Source: Oleiagrimonas soli | GTDB lineage: Bacteria > Pseudomonadota > Gammaproteobacteria > Xanthomonadales > Rhodanobacteraceae | Length of the DNA stretch: 64,000 nt | Assembly (NCBI RefSeq): GCF_000761445.1 | Contig: NZ_KN196470.1 | Location: 2,828,967-2,892,966 of the forward strand | Direction: 5' to 3' | Part shown: piece by piece, positions 7,376-17,457 of the stretch | Position numbering within the stretch: position 1 is the stretch's first letter | Layout of the letters: every line of letters starts with the position of its first letter | Program-made: the position numbers and the translations under genes | The notes under the pieces: generated by a model | The model's input: the letters and a program-made list of their open reading frames with translations, nothing else | Told to the model about the DNA's origin: nothing | Databases searched by the model: none

Positions 7376-8311
7376 ATGTCCGTGAGTCTTGTATTCGCCA
7401 TCGCTCTGGTGGTGATCGCGCTTACCCTCATCAGCCGCGGCCTGCGCATCGTGCCGCAGCAACATGCTTGGGTGGTCGAACGTCTCGGCCGCTTCCATCG
7501 CGTGCTGGAACCCGGCCTCAACCTGCTGATCCCGATCGTCGACAACGTCGCCTACAAGTTCGATCTTCGCGAAACGCCGATGGACGTCGAAAAGCAGGTC
7601 TGCATCACCAAGGACAACACGCAGATTTCCATCGACGGCGTGCTGTACCTGCAGATCACCGATCCCAAGGCGGCCGCCTACGGCACCTCCGACCCGCTGG
7701 CCTCGGTCGAGCAGCTGGCGCAGACCATCATGCGTTCGGACGTCGGCAAGAAACAGCTGGATGAAGTGCTGTCCTCGCGCACCGAACTGAACGAGTCCAT
7801 CGTCAGCGAACTCGATCGCGCCGCGCTGAACTGGGGCGTCAAGGTGCTGCGCTATGAAATCCGCGACATCAATCCGCCGCAGGAAGTGATCCGCGCGATG
7901 GAACTGCAGATCACCGCCGAGCGCCAGAAGCGCGCGCTGATCGCCAAGTCCGAGGGCGAGAAGCAGCAGGCCATCAACGTATCCGAAGGCGAGCGCCAGC
8001 AGCAGATCAACCGCGCCGAGGGCACCAAGCGCTCGAAGATCCTGCAGGCCGAGGGCGATGCCCAGGCGGTGACCACGGTCGCCGACGCCACCGCCCGCGC
8101 GCTGGCGACGGTCGGCGCCGCACTGCAGCAGTCCGGCGCGCAGGACGCCATGAAGATGCAGGTCGCGCAGGACTTCATCGCCCAGTGGGGCGGCATCGCC
8201 AAGGAATCCAACGTGATGATCGTGCCGTCGGACATGGGCGATCTGTCCAAGATCGTCGGCACCGCGTTCAAGATCGTCGACGGCGTGAAACCGAAGGGTG
8301 CGGCGAGCTGA
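7376..8311 (+). CDS. SPFH/band 7 protein (stomatin/paraslipin, QmcA-like)
   Basis: The 311-residue protein has one N-terminal membrane anchor (residues 4-21), then the SPFH domain starting at GLRIVPQQHAWVVERLGRF, with the family's DLRETPMDV and DGVLYLQITD, and an SPFH signature IRDINPPQEV. A long charged helical region (ERQKRALIAKSEGEKQQ, repeated E-G-E/Q-Q units, residues about 180-230) forms the coiled coil used for oligomerisation. It ends in front of a very strong terminator. With the NfeD protein upstream it forms the classic two-gene unit. Ribosome site AAGGAGAG precedes the ATG. Confidence 0.92.
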   Translation: MSVSLVFAIALVVIALTLISRGLRIVPQQHAWVVERLGRFHRVLEPGLNLLIPIVDNVAYKFDLRETPMDVEKQVCITKDNTQISIDGVLYLQITDPKAAAYGTSDPLASVEQLAQTIMRSDVGKKQLDEVLSSRTELNESIVSELDRAALNWGVKVLRYEIRDINPPQEVIRAMELQITAERQKRALIAKSEGEKQQAINVSEGERQQQINRAEGTKRSKILQAEGDAQAVTTVADATARALATVGAALQQSGAQDAMKMQVAQDFIAQWGGIAKESNVMIVPSDMGDLSKIVGTAFKIVDGVKPKGAAS

Positions 8312-8330
8312 TTCCCTTCCCCCGCACACC

Positions 8331-8365
8331 ACGAAAAAGGCGCCCGAACTGGGCGCCTTTTTCGT
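8331..8365 (+). terminator. strong bidirectional terminator
   Basis: A perfect 15-bp inverted repeat (ACGAAAAAGGCGCCC / GGGCGCCTTTTTCGT) around a 5-base loop has A and T runs on both sides. It can end the SPFH operon on the plus strand and the minus-strand broken gene that stops at 8365. Confidence 0.93.
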
Positions 8366-8846
8366 CAGCGGTTGTAGATGCGCTTTTTCAAGGTTCGACC
8401 GGAGGCATCGAAGATATAGGTGACCCCCATGTGATCGCTGCGCACCGGAAACAGCAGCACCTTATCGTGGCGGACCGGAAGCAACGTGACCTCGGCCTCC
8501 CCGTGCGGGAATTTCCCGTCACGGTTCCGAATTCGGCAACCTTCGGCATGTCCTGCGCATACAGGCGGGCTGCCTGGCGCAGGCCTCGCATCAGCGCCGG
8601 CGACAGATCGCAGTTCACGTTCGTGCAAATCGACCATGTTTTGTCTTTGTATGCCCGGATGGGCTGCGCATCCTTGGGCAGCGGGTGACACCACCACATC
8701 GTCCTCAATGGACCCGGCCCCGATGGCTGCGTTGCTCGAAGCCGCGTGCTTCGGGCTTTCCTGTGCGCTCGCACGCGACTCGGGAAAGACCCAAACACCG
8801 CAGCCACCGCGATGGTACCGCGCGCCATCCACCACTTCGTGCACAT
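8365..8846 (-). pseudogene. frameshifted gene for a small secreted protein
   Basis: Two overlapping minus-strand frames each hold parts of one plausible protein. From ATG 8846 (GGAG eight bases upstream) frame A reads MCTKWWMARGTIAVAA. Frame B then gives VWVFPESRASAQESPKH, which completes a signal peptide with an ASAQ cleavage site (about 8796-8694). Frame A again gives HPLPKDAQPIRAYKD and TWSICTNVNC through LYAQDMPKVAEFG (about 8690-8520). Frame B finally gives GKFPHGEAEVTLLPVRHDKV and ends IFDASGRTLKKRIYNR. Three frame switches indicate a decayed gene or a cluster of sequencing indels. The family is not recognised. Confidence 0.55.
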
Positions 8847-8886
8847 ACCTGCAACTCCACCACGCCAGCAGCGGCAGCCCATCGAC

Positions 8887-9774
8887 TCACTCGGACGCCG
8901 TAGCGTCCTCCGCGAACTGTTCGTCCAGCCATTCGCCCAGCTGTGCGAACACGCGGCTGCGCGCCGGCTCGGCCTCGTTGAAAATCTCGTGATAGAGCCC
9001 GCCGAGGATGCGACCGTCCAGCTTCGATGGCGGCGCGGCGGCGATGAAGTCGCGGCTGCCGGAGGCGTCGACCAGATGATCGTCGCCGGCCGCCATCAGC
9101 AGCGTCGGTACGCTTAGATCGTCCGCTTCGGCAAGACAGTACGCACCGGCGCGGAAGATGAAATCGGCCAGACGCGGCGTGATGCGGTTGTCGCAGTTCG
9201 GGTCCTCACCGTAGAACGCGGCGACCGACGGATCGTGCGACAGATACGCGCGCTTGAGACCGTTGCGCAGCGGCAAATTCGGCGTCATGCCGGTGAGCAC
9301 GCTCGCCAGACGCTGCATGAAGACCGACTCGTGACTGCGGAACGCCGGCGAGGACAGCACCATCGCGGTGGGTTTGAATCGTCCCTCGAGCACCGCGCGC
9401 GCGACGATCAGTCCCCCCATGCTGTGGCCGAACAGCAGCGACGGCGTGTCGAACTCGGCAGCGTAGGCGGCGTACATGGCCGTCAGGTCGTCGAGCAGAT
9501 CGTCGCCGCGACGCAGCGCCCCGCGCGGCCCTGGCGAGCGACCGTGACCCCGCTGGTCGTAGCTGCACACGTCCCAGCCCCGTCCCGCGAACCAGGCGGC
9601 GATGTGCCGGTAGCGACCGCTGTGTTCGCCCAGCCCATGCACCAGCAGCACGCCGCGCCGCGCGGACGGGTCCGCCCAGCGACGCCGGAACAGCGACTGG
9701 CCGTCGGCCATGCTTACGTGATCGAACTGCCCCTCCGGCCCCGGCAGCGGATCGGCGCGAAGTGCGTTGGTCAT
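8887..9774 (-). CDS. alpha/beta hydrolase, monoacylglycerol lipase/lysophospholipase type
   Basis: The 295-residue protein shows the fold's landmarks: the oxyanion segment LLVHGLGEHSGRY (about 43-55), DQRGHGRSPGPRG, and the nucleophile elbow GHSMGG with Ser118. The later AAGDDHLVDASGS would supply the acid and LYHEIFNE the catalytic histidine. This set (HGxGEHSxRY, RGHGxSxGxRG, GHSMGG) is typical of monoacylglycerol lipases and PldB-like lysophospholipases. No signal peptide is visible, so it is probably cytosolic. It stands alone on the minus strand between a broken gene and an oxidoreductase. Confidence 0.88.
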   Translation of the reverse strand: MTNALRADPLPGPEGQFDHVSMADGQSLFRRRWADPSARRGVLLVHGLGEHSGRYRHIAAWFAGRGWDVCSYDQRGHGRSPGPRGALRRGDDLLDDLTAMYAAYAAEFDTPSLLFGHSMGGLIVARAVLEGRFKPTAMVLSSPAFRSHESVFMQRLASVLTGMTPNLPLRNGLKRAYLSHDPSVAAFYGEDPNCDNRITPRLADFIFRAGAYCLAEADDLSVPTLLMAAGDDHLVDASGSRDFIAAAPPSKLDGRILGGLYHEIFNEAEPARSRVFAQLGEWLDEQFAEDATASE

Positions 9775-9871
9775 CGGATCGCCCTCTGTGGCTCGACTCG
9801 ATCATGCTATGCCGCACCGGCCACGCCAACCGTTTCCATCCAAGCGAAGCGGGCACCGCGGACGGCAATGC

Positions 9872-11002
9872 TCAGTTCGGCACGCTGTGCAAGGCCACGC
9901 CCCCCGACTGCACCGGCGGGAAGGCCGCCGCGGCCTGCGCCCATTCGTCCGAACGCAACTCCAGCGCTTCGCTGGTCCCGGCACGCGCGGAGCGGACGCC
10001 GGCTTCGAGCACGGCCATCAGCGCCAGCGCCTGGGCCGGCGGCACCGGGTTGGGCGCCTGGCCGCGTATCGCGTCACGCACGCCGGCGTAAAAGCTGCGG
10101 TAATCGCCGGCCGGCGCGGGCAGCGTCGTCTCCTCGCCGTTGCCGTCGATCACGCGCAGCGGATCGGGATCGTCGCCCCAGCCCGCCGCGCCCGGCCGCA
10201 TGCCTTCGCGCAGTTGGCCCTCCTGCCGGTCGGCGCCGTGCTTGCGCAGGCCACCGCGCTCGCCGTGCACGAGATAGCGCGGCGTGCCGCCCGCGACCAG
10301 CATGCCGGCCTGCAGCACGACCTGCAGCGCACCGTAATCGAGCACGGCGTGGAACCAGTCGTCGACCACGCTGCCATTGCGCTGCGCCAGCCGATGCAGC
10401 GTGATCCGCTCGGGCAGACCGAACAGCACCAGCGCCTGATCGGCCAGGTGCGGGCCGAGATCGAACCACAGACCCGCGCCCGGCACCGCCTGTTCGCGCC
10501 AACGCACGCGCACTTCCGGGCGGAAGCGATCGATGCGCGACTCGACATGCACTACACGACCGACGCGACCGGCCGCCACGGCTGCGCGAACGGCCAGGAA
10601 ATCGCTGTCCCAGCGACGGTTCTGGAACACGGACAGCACGCGCCCGGCGTCCTGCGCCAAACGCGTGACGTGACGAGCCTGGGCCAGATCCAGCACGAAC
10701 GGCTTGTCCACGACCACATGCTTGCCGGCACGCAGCGCGGCCTCGGCCAGCGATGCGTGCAGCGCGTTCGGCGCGGCGATCACGACCAGATCGACATCCG
10801 CGCGCGCGATCAGGCTCGCGGCATCGGGCACGACATCGGCCTGTGGCAGATCGGCCCGCACCTGCGCCGGCTGACTGGACGCCACCACGGCAAGTTCCAG
10901 GCCGTCCACCGCCTCGATCAATGGCGCATGGAAGGTGCGGCCGGCGTAGCCGTAACCGATCAGGCCCACGCGCAGCGGGCGATGCGAGCGATCCATACTC
11001 AT
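9872..11002 (-). CDS. Gfo/Idh/MocA-family oxidoreductase
   Basis: The 376-residue protein begins MSMDRSHRPLRVGLIG; a second ATG two codons on is possible. The Rossmann motif GYGYAG (residues 16-21), the AAPNALHASLAEAAL helix and GKHVVVDKPF with the conserved lysine define the family; WFDLGPHLADQAL carries the catalytic histidine region. Such enzymes use NAD(P) to oxidise or reduce sugars, inositols or related polyols; YdgJ-like members of this length are the closest by pattern. Substrate unknown. The neighbouring genes on the same strand do not form an obvious pathway with it. Confidence 0.88.
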   Translation of the reverse strand: MSMDRSHRPLRVGLIGYGYAGRTFHAPLIEAVDGLELAVVASSQPAQVRADLPQADVVPDAASLIARADVDLVVIAAPNALHASLAEAALRAGKHVVVDKPFVLDLAQARHVTRLAQDAGRVLSVFQNRRWDSDFLAVRAAVAAGRVGRVVHVESRIDRFRPEVRVRWREQAVPGAGLWFDLGPHLADQALVLFGLPERITLHRLAQRNGSVVDDWFHAVLDYGALQVVLQAGMLVAGGTPRYLVHGERGGLRKHGADRQEGQLREGMRPGAAGWGDDPDPLRVIDGNGEETTLPAPAGDYRSFYAGVRDAIRGQAPNPVPPAQALALMAVLEAGVRSARAGTSEALELRSDEWAQAAAAFPPVQSGGVALHSVPN

Positions 11003-11081
11003 GGCCTGATCGTGCCCGCTTCCGCACACCGAGGCGAGTGCATGGCGCACATCGTCGCATGCGCGGCCACCAAGAAAGCGG

Positions 11082-11933
11082 TCATCGCGATTGCTTCCGC
11101 GGCGCAACCAGCCGAATCTCGAACAGCGTCGGCCAGCACTTGCCGGTGACGAACAATCGGCGATGCTCGGCATCCCAGGCGATGCCGTTGAGTACATCGT
11201 CCTCGGGATTGGGCAGCTTGCTCACGTCCAGCAGACCCTTCAACTCGATCCAGCCCACCACATGCCCGGTGGCCGGATCGATGCGCGCGATGCGGCTGGC
11301 CTGCCAGATGTTGGCGAACAACTGGCCGTCGACCCACTCCAACTCGTTGAGGTTATGCACCGGCTTGCCGTCGGCGGTGACGTGGATCGTGCCGACCTGC
11401 TGCAGCGTGTTGGCGTCCAGCACGCGCAGATCGGGCGTGCCGTCGCTCATGTACAGCCGGTCTTCGTGGCTCGTCAGCGCCCAGCCCTCGCCCGGATAAC
11501 GAAACAGGCGGATGGGTTTCAGACTGGCGAGGTCATAGACCAACCCGATGTGCTGACGCCAGGTCAGCTGGATCAGGCGATCCTTCCACGCCACGATGCC
11601 CTCACCGAAAATCTTCGGCGGCAACAACGTCTGCTGCACCACCTTGCCGCTGCGCAATTCGACCTTGCGCACCGACGAAGCGCCCTCCATGCCGGTGCTC
11701 TCGTACAGAAAGCCGTCCCGGTAGAACAGGCCTTCGGTGAAGGCGTTGGTGTCGTGCGGATAGCGGTGCACGATGGTGTAGCCGTAGACCGGAATCGCCG
11801 CGTGCAGTGGAGCGGAAAGCATCAGCGCCATCAGCACGGCCCAGCAGCCGACGCCACGACGGAGCGTCTTGCGCAGCGCCGCGGAGACGGACTCGCGCGC
11901 CGCCATCCGCCAAGGGCCGACAGTCACGCGCAT
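11082..11933 (-). CDS. glutaminyl-peptide cyclotransferase (glutamine cyclotransferase)
   Basis: The protein has a signal peptide (hydrophobic segment ending APLHA) and an exported beta-propeller domain with the family's signatures: HDTNAFTEGLFY, YESTGMEGASSVRKVEL, FGEGIVAWKDRLIQLTW and LNELEWVDGQLFANIW, then NPEDDVLNGIAWD and VTGKCWPTLFEI. These enzymes convert N-terminal glutamine to pyroglutamate in the periplasm. With ATG 11933 it has 283 residues and overlaps the upstream methyltransferase gene by 10 bases; ATG 11906 is an alternative start. Confidence 0.88.
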   Translation of the reverse strand: MRVTVGPWRMAARESVSAALRKTLRRGVGCWAVLMALMLSAPLHAAIPVYGYTIVHRYPHDTNAFTEGLFYRDGFLYESTGMEGASSVRKVELRSGKVVQQTLLPPKIFGEGIVAWKDRLIQLTWRQHIGLVYDLASLKPIRLFRYPGEGWALTSHEDRLYMSDGTPDLRVLDANTLQQVGTIHVTADGKPVHNLNELEWVDGQLFANIWQASRIARIDPATGHVVGWIELKGLLDVSKLPNPEDDVLNGIAWDAEHRRLFVTGKCWPTLFEIRLVAPRKQSR

Positions 11934-12535
11934 GCCGCCGCCGGCTTGCGCGCTACCAGATCGATCAGGGCGGACATGCCCTCGTGGCGACCTTCGTGGA
12001 GTTCGGCGTCGTAGCTGGCCAGATGTTCGATCTGCAGTCCCGAGAAAGCCTCGCGCAGCATCGGTTCGGTGTACATGTTCTCCGCCTCGGACGGACCGCC
12101 GGTGCCGTAGGCCAGCTGCTCGGGACGATAGCCCTGCAGCAGCAGCAGACCGCCCGGCTTCAGCGCGCGCTGCATGTCCGCGAACATCCGCGCGCGGAAC
12201 GCCGGGTCGGCGAACTGGATGAAGATGCCGGCGATGACGTCGAAGCGCTCGTGGCCGAAATCCCAGTCCGCCAGATCGGCCAACTCGTAGCGCAACTGCA
12301 CGCCGCGCGCGTCGGCCAGGCGGCGGCTCTTGTCCAGCCCGACCTGCGAACCGTCCACGGCCAGCACGTCCAGTCCCTGTTCGGCCAGCCAGACGCCGTT
12401 GCGGCCATCGCCGTCGGCCACCGCCAGCGCCATGCCCTGTGCCGGCAGGCGCGCCTGCTGCGCGACCATGAACGCGCTCGGCGCGGTGCCGAACAGATAG
12501 TCGTCGCCGGCGTAGCGTTCGTCCCAATCGACCAT
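11924..12535 (-). CDS. class I SAM-dependent methyltransferase (TehB/thiopurine-methyltransferase-like)
   Basis: The 203-residue protein starts with the family pattern WDERYAGDDYLFGTAPSAFM. The SAM site follows: ALAVADGDGRNGVWLAEQG (motif I, G-x-G), VLAVDGSQVGLDKSRRLA with the ribose-binding aspartate, and DFGHERFDVIAGIF. LKPGGLLLLQGYRP is the post-motif strand. It overlaps the glutamine cyclotransferase gene and is transcribed away from uup, with only 65 bases between the two starts. The acceptor is unknown; small thiols, tellurite-type or lipophilic substrates are all seen in relatives. Confidence 0.8.
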   Translation of the reverse strand: MVDWDERYAGDDYLFGTAPSAFMVAQQARLPAQGMALAVADGDGRNGVWLAEQGLDVLAVDGSQVGLDKSRRLADARGVQLRYELADLADWDFGHERFDVIAGIFIQFADPAFRARMFADMQRALKPGGLLLLQGYRPEQLAYGTGGPSEAENMYTEPMLREAFSGLQIEHLASYDAELHEGRHEGMSALIDLVARKPAAACA

Positions 12536-12600
12536 GAATGGAATCTCCTCGCGTGGGGGGTCTGCGCATTCTACGCGCCCCGCACCGGTACAATGGCGGC

Positions 12601-14481
<1,881 letters not shown>

Positions 14482-14671
14482 TCCGCCATCATTTGCCGCT
14501 GCGGCCATGACAGAAGTAAGAAAAGGACCCAACTCCCCTCGCGGATCATGCGAATCATGAAGTCTTTATAGCTGATTCTCACCGCGTTGCCTCTGTACCT
14601 TGTAACCGTCTCGGATCATGTCGAATCCAGCCGCGACGAGACCACCCTCAGCGAAGCAAGCAGGCCGATCC

Positions 14672-16039
14672 CTACGCACGGGTCACGGCTTGCGCTGACG
14701 CCACCGGCAGCCACAGAGTGGCTACCGCGCCCGGCCTATCCTCACGCGTAGTGAGACTCACGCCGCCTTCGTGCGCCTCGGCGATCTGCCGCACCAGCGC
14801 CAGGCCGATACCGGAACCGCCCGGTTTGGTGGTGAAGAACGGCACGAACAGGTTGTCGCTGCGCGGCGGGCCCGGACCGTTGTCGATCACCTCGATCAGC
14901 ACGCGCGCTTCCTCGCAGCGCCAGCGCACGCGTACCTCGGCGCCTGCGGCCGGCGCCGCCTCGGCGGCGTTGCGGATCAGATTGATGAGGGCCTGCTCGA
15001 TCTGGTCCGGATCGGCATGCACCGTCAGCGCTTCGCCGGGCTCGACCTCCACGGCGCAACGCTGTTGCAGGCGCGCCGCCTTGCCGACTAGTTCGGCCAG
15101 ATCGACCTCGCGCTTCTGCGGCATCGGCAGCCGCGCCAGGCTGCTGTAGCCGGACAGGAACCGCGAGAGTGCACCGGCACGCTTGCCGATCACCTCCAGC
15201 CCGGAGCGGAAGTCCTCGCGCCAGTCGTCCGGCAACGGTTCGCGCGCGGCCAGGCTGGCCAGCGTGTCCGCCATCGACTGGATCGGTGCCAGCGAATTGT
15301 TGACCTCGTGACCGAGCACGCGCAGCAGCCGCTGCCAGGCCAGACGCTCCTCTTCGCGCAGCACGCGGCCGACGTCGTTGATGACCAGCAACTGCCCGCC
15401 GCGTCCGCCGCTGCGCAATGGCGCGCGACGCACCTCGAAACGCCCGCTGCGTCCCGGAAAGGCGTGCGCCACCGCCTGCGAGGACGGCGCATTGAGCAAG
15501 GCGTCCAACCCCAGTTCCTCGGCGCGCAGACCGAACACACGATGCTTGTCCGCATCCAGCAGTTGCTGACCGGCGGGGTTCATCAGGCGCAGGCGGCGGT
15601 CCTGGTCGAACACGAACACCGCGCTGTCCAGCGCCGCCAGCGTCTTGCTCAGCAGGTACGAGGATTCCTCGAACGCCAGGCGCTCGTCCTGCAGGCGTTC
15701 GGCCAGCCGGTTGACGTCGTCGATCATGTCGCCGAGCACACTGTCCGACGCACCGCGCAGGCTGTAGTCGCCCTGTCGCAACGCCTCGATCAGGCTCGAC
15801 AGCGTGTACAGCGGGAAGATCGCGCGGCGGCGATGCCAGCGCGCCAGCATCAGCGTCAATACCACTACCGTGGCCAGTACCACGACGGTCCACCGACCCT
15901 GTGGCAGCCCGAACACGAACACACCGAGCAGCGCCAGCAAGGCCGGCGCCGCGACCAGCAGACCGCCGTAGAACACGCGCGCCTCGAAACGTGGCATCAG
16001 GCCGCGTTGGGACGGTTTCGTTGGCGGCTCAGTCGGCAT
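14672..16039 (-). CDS. sensor histidine kinase of the NtrY/NtrB type
   Basis: The 455-residue protein has two membrane helices near the N-terminus (about 25-44 and 50-66) with almost no periplasmic part, then a HAMP-like linker, a PAS region (ALDSAVFVFDQDRRLRLMN), and the kinase core: H-box LGHEVNNSLAPIQ with phospho-accepting His244, N-box LINLIRNAAEA, and G-boxes DNGPG and GGSGIGLAL. HEVNNSLAP is characteristic of NtrB/NtrY kinases that pair with sigma-54 activators. Its start overlaps the stop of the response regulator gene by 11 bases, so they are a coupled pair. It is the last gene of the exporter operon, and 14482-14671 downstream contains nothing I recognise. Confidence 0.9.
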   Translation of the reverse strand: MPTEPPTKPSQRGLMPRFEARVFYGGLLVAAPALLALLGVFVFGLPQGRWTVVVLATVVVLTLMLARWHRRRAIFPLYTLSSLIEALRQGDYSLRGASDSVLGDMIDDVNRLAERLQDERLAFEESSYLLSKTLAALDSAVFVFDQDRRLRLMNPAGQQLLDADKHRVFGLRAEELGLDALLNAPSSQAVAHAFPGRSGRFEVRRAPLRSGGRGGQLLVINDVGRVLREEERLAWQRLLRVLGHEVNNSLAPIQSMADTLASLAAREPLPDDWREDFRSGLEVIGKRAGALSRFLSGYSSLARLPMPQKREVDLAELVGKAARLQQRCAVEVEPGEALTVHADPDQIEQALINLIRNAAEAAPAAGAEVRVRWRCEEARVLIEVIDNGPGPPRSDNLFVPFFTTKPGGSGIGLALVRQIAEAHEGGVSLTTREDRPGAVATLWLPVASAQAVTRA

Positions 16040-17441
16040 GCCCCGCAGTATCGCGCAAACCGTGCTTCTCCATGCGCCGATACAGCGTCTGACGGGTGAT
16101 GCCAAGCGCATCGGCCGCCTGCTGCAGGTTGCCGTCGTGGCGATCCAGTGCGCGACGCACCAGCACCGCCTCGACCTGGTCCAGGGTCATGCCCTCGAAA
16201 TCCGTGCCAACCCCGGACTCGACCTCCGTCGGTGTGCCGAAGGCCAGCGCCGCGGCGCTGACCTGATCGTGTTCGGCCAGCAGCGCCGCACGCTCCATAA
16301 GATGCTGCAGTTCGCGTACGTTTCCGGGCCAGCGCCAGGCCAGCAGCGCGCGTTCGGCGGAAGCGGCCAGATGTAGCGGTTCGCGACCATGCCGCGCGAC
16401 GCTGCGGGCGAGAAACGCGCGCGCCAGCGGCAGAATGTCATCGCGCCGTTCGCGCAGCGGCGGCAGGCGCACTTCCAGCGTGTTGAGGCGGTACAGCAGG
16501 TCCTTGCGGAAACGGCCGGCCGCGACTTCGGCGTCGAGATCGGCGTTGGTCGCCGACACCAGCCGCACGTCCGCCGTCTGCGTGCGCGAGGAACCCAGCC
16601 GCTCGAACTCGCCATCCTCGAGCACGCGCAACAATTTGGGTTGCTGCGAAGCGGGCACGTTGCCGACTTCGTCGAGGAACAGCGTGCCGCCGTCGGCCAG
16701 CTCGAAACGGCCGATGCGCTCGCCCTTGGCATCGGTGTACGCGCCGCGCACGTGGCCGAACATCTCCGACTCGAACACGCTCTCGGCGATGCCGCCCATG
16801 TTGACCTTGACCAGCGAGCGATCCGCGCGCGGCGACAACGCGTGCAGGCGCTGCGCGATGACGCCCTTGCCGGTGCCATTCTCGCCCAGCACCAACACGT
16901 TGGCGTCGCTGGCGGCGATGCGCGCGGTCAGATCGAGCACCCGACGCATGGCCGCGGATTCGGCGATCAGCTCGCCGCCCTCCTCGGCGCGAAGCAAGGC
17001 GTTCTCAGCTTCCAGCCGACGCTGCCGACGCGCGCTTTCGCCAAGCGCGATCTGCGCGCGCAGCACGCGCATCAGACGCATGTTCTCCCACGGCTTCTCG
17101 ATGAAGTCGGCCGCGCCCAGACGCATCGCCTCGACCGCCAGCGGCACGTTGCCCCAGGCCGTCATCACGATCACCGGCATCTCCGGCACGTGCTGGCGCA
17201 ATTGTTCGAGCAGCTCCAGGCCTTCCTCGCCCGAGGTCGTGTCGCGGGTGTAGTTCAGATCGATCAGGGCGGCGTCGAAATCGCGGCGACGCGCCTGTTC
17301 CAGCGCCGTCGCCGGGCCGTCGACGCCGACCGCATTCATGCCTTCGGCCTTCAGCAGCATGCGCAATGCTTCGCGCACGTCGGCCTGATCGTCGGCGAGC
17401 AGCACGCAGGGGTTCGTCGAGCGCTTCATGACTTCATCCAT
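16029..17441 (-). CDS. NtrC-family sigma-54-dependent response regulator
   Basis: The 470-residue protein has a receiver domain (Asp17-18, phospho-acceptor Asp61 in LIDLNY, Thr94, Lys116), an AAA+ central domain (Walker A GENGTGKG at 186-193, Walker B GGTLFLDEVG at 251-260) and a Fis-type helix-turn-helix at the end (LQQAADALGITRQTLYRRM). The sigma-54 contact loop reads GAYTDA at 233-238 instead of GAFTGA. The region after Asp61 has a short extra loop (YTRDTTSGEEG). It follows the last permease gene by 16 bases and overlaps the kinase gene. Both sigma-54 promoters in this operon are its natural targets, which would make it autoregulated (inference). Confidence 0.93.
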   Translation of the reverse strand: MDEVMKRSTNPCVLLADDQADVREALRMLLKAEGMNAVGVDGPATALEQARRRDFDAALIDLNYTRDTTSGEEGLELLEQLRQHVPEMPVIVMTAWGNVPLAVEAMRLGAADFIEKPWENMRLMRVLRAQIALGESARRQRRLEAENALLRAEEGGELIAESAAMRRVLDLTARIAASDANVLVLGENGTGKGVIAQRLHALSPRADRSLVKVNMGGIAESVFESEMFGHVRGAYTDAKGERIGRFELADGGTLFLDEVGNVPASQQPKLLRVLEDGEFERLGSSRTQTADVRLVSATNADLDAEVAAGRFRKDLLYRLNTLEVRLPPLRERRDDILPLARAFLARSVARHGREPLHLAASAERALLAWRWPGNVRELQHLMERAALLAEHDQVSAAALAFGTPTEVESGVGTDFEGMTLDQVEAVLVRRALDRHDGNLQQAADALGITRQTLYRRMEKHGLRDTAGHAD

Positions 17442-17457
17442 TTCCGCAGTGTAGTGC

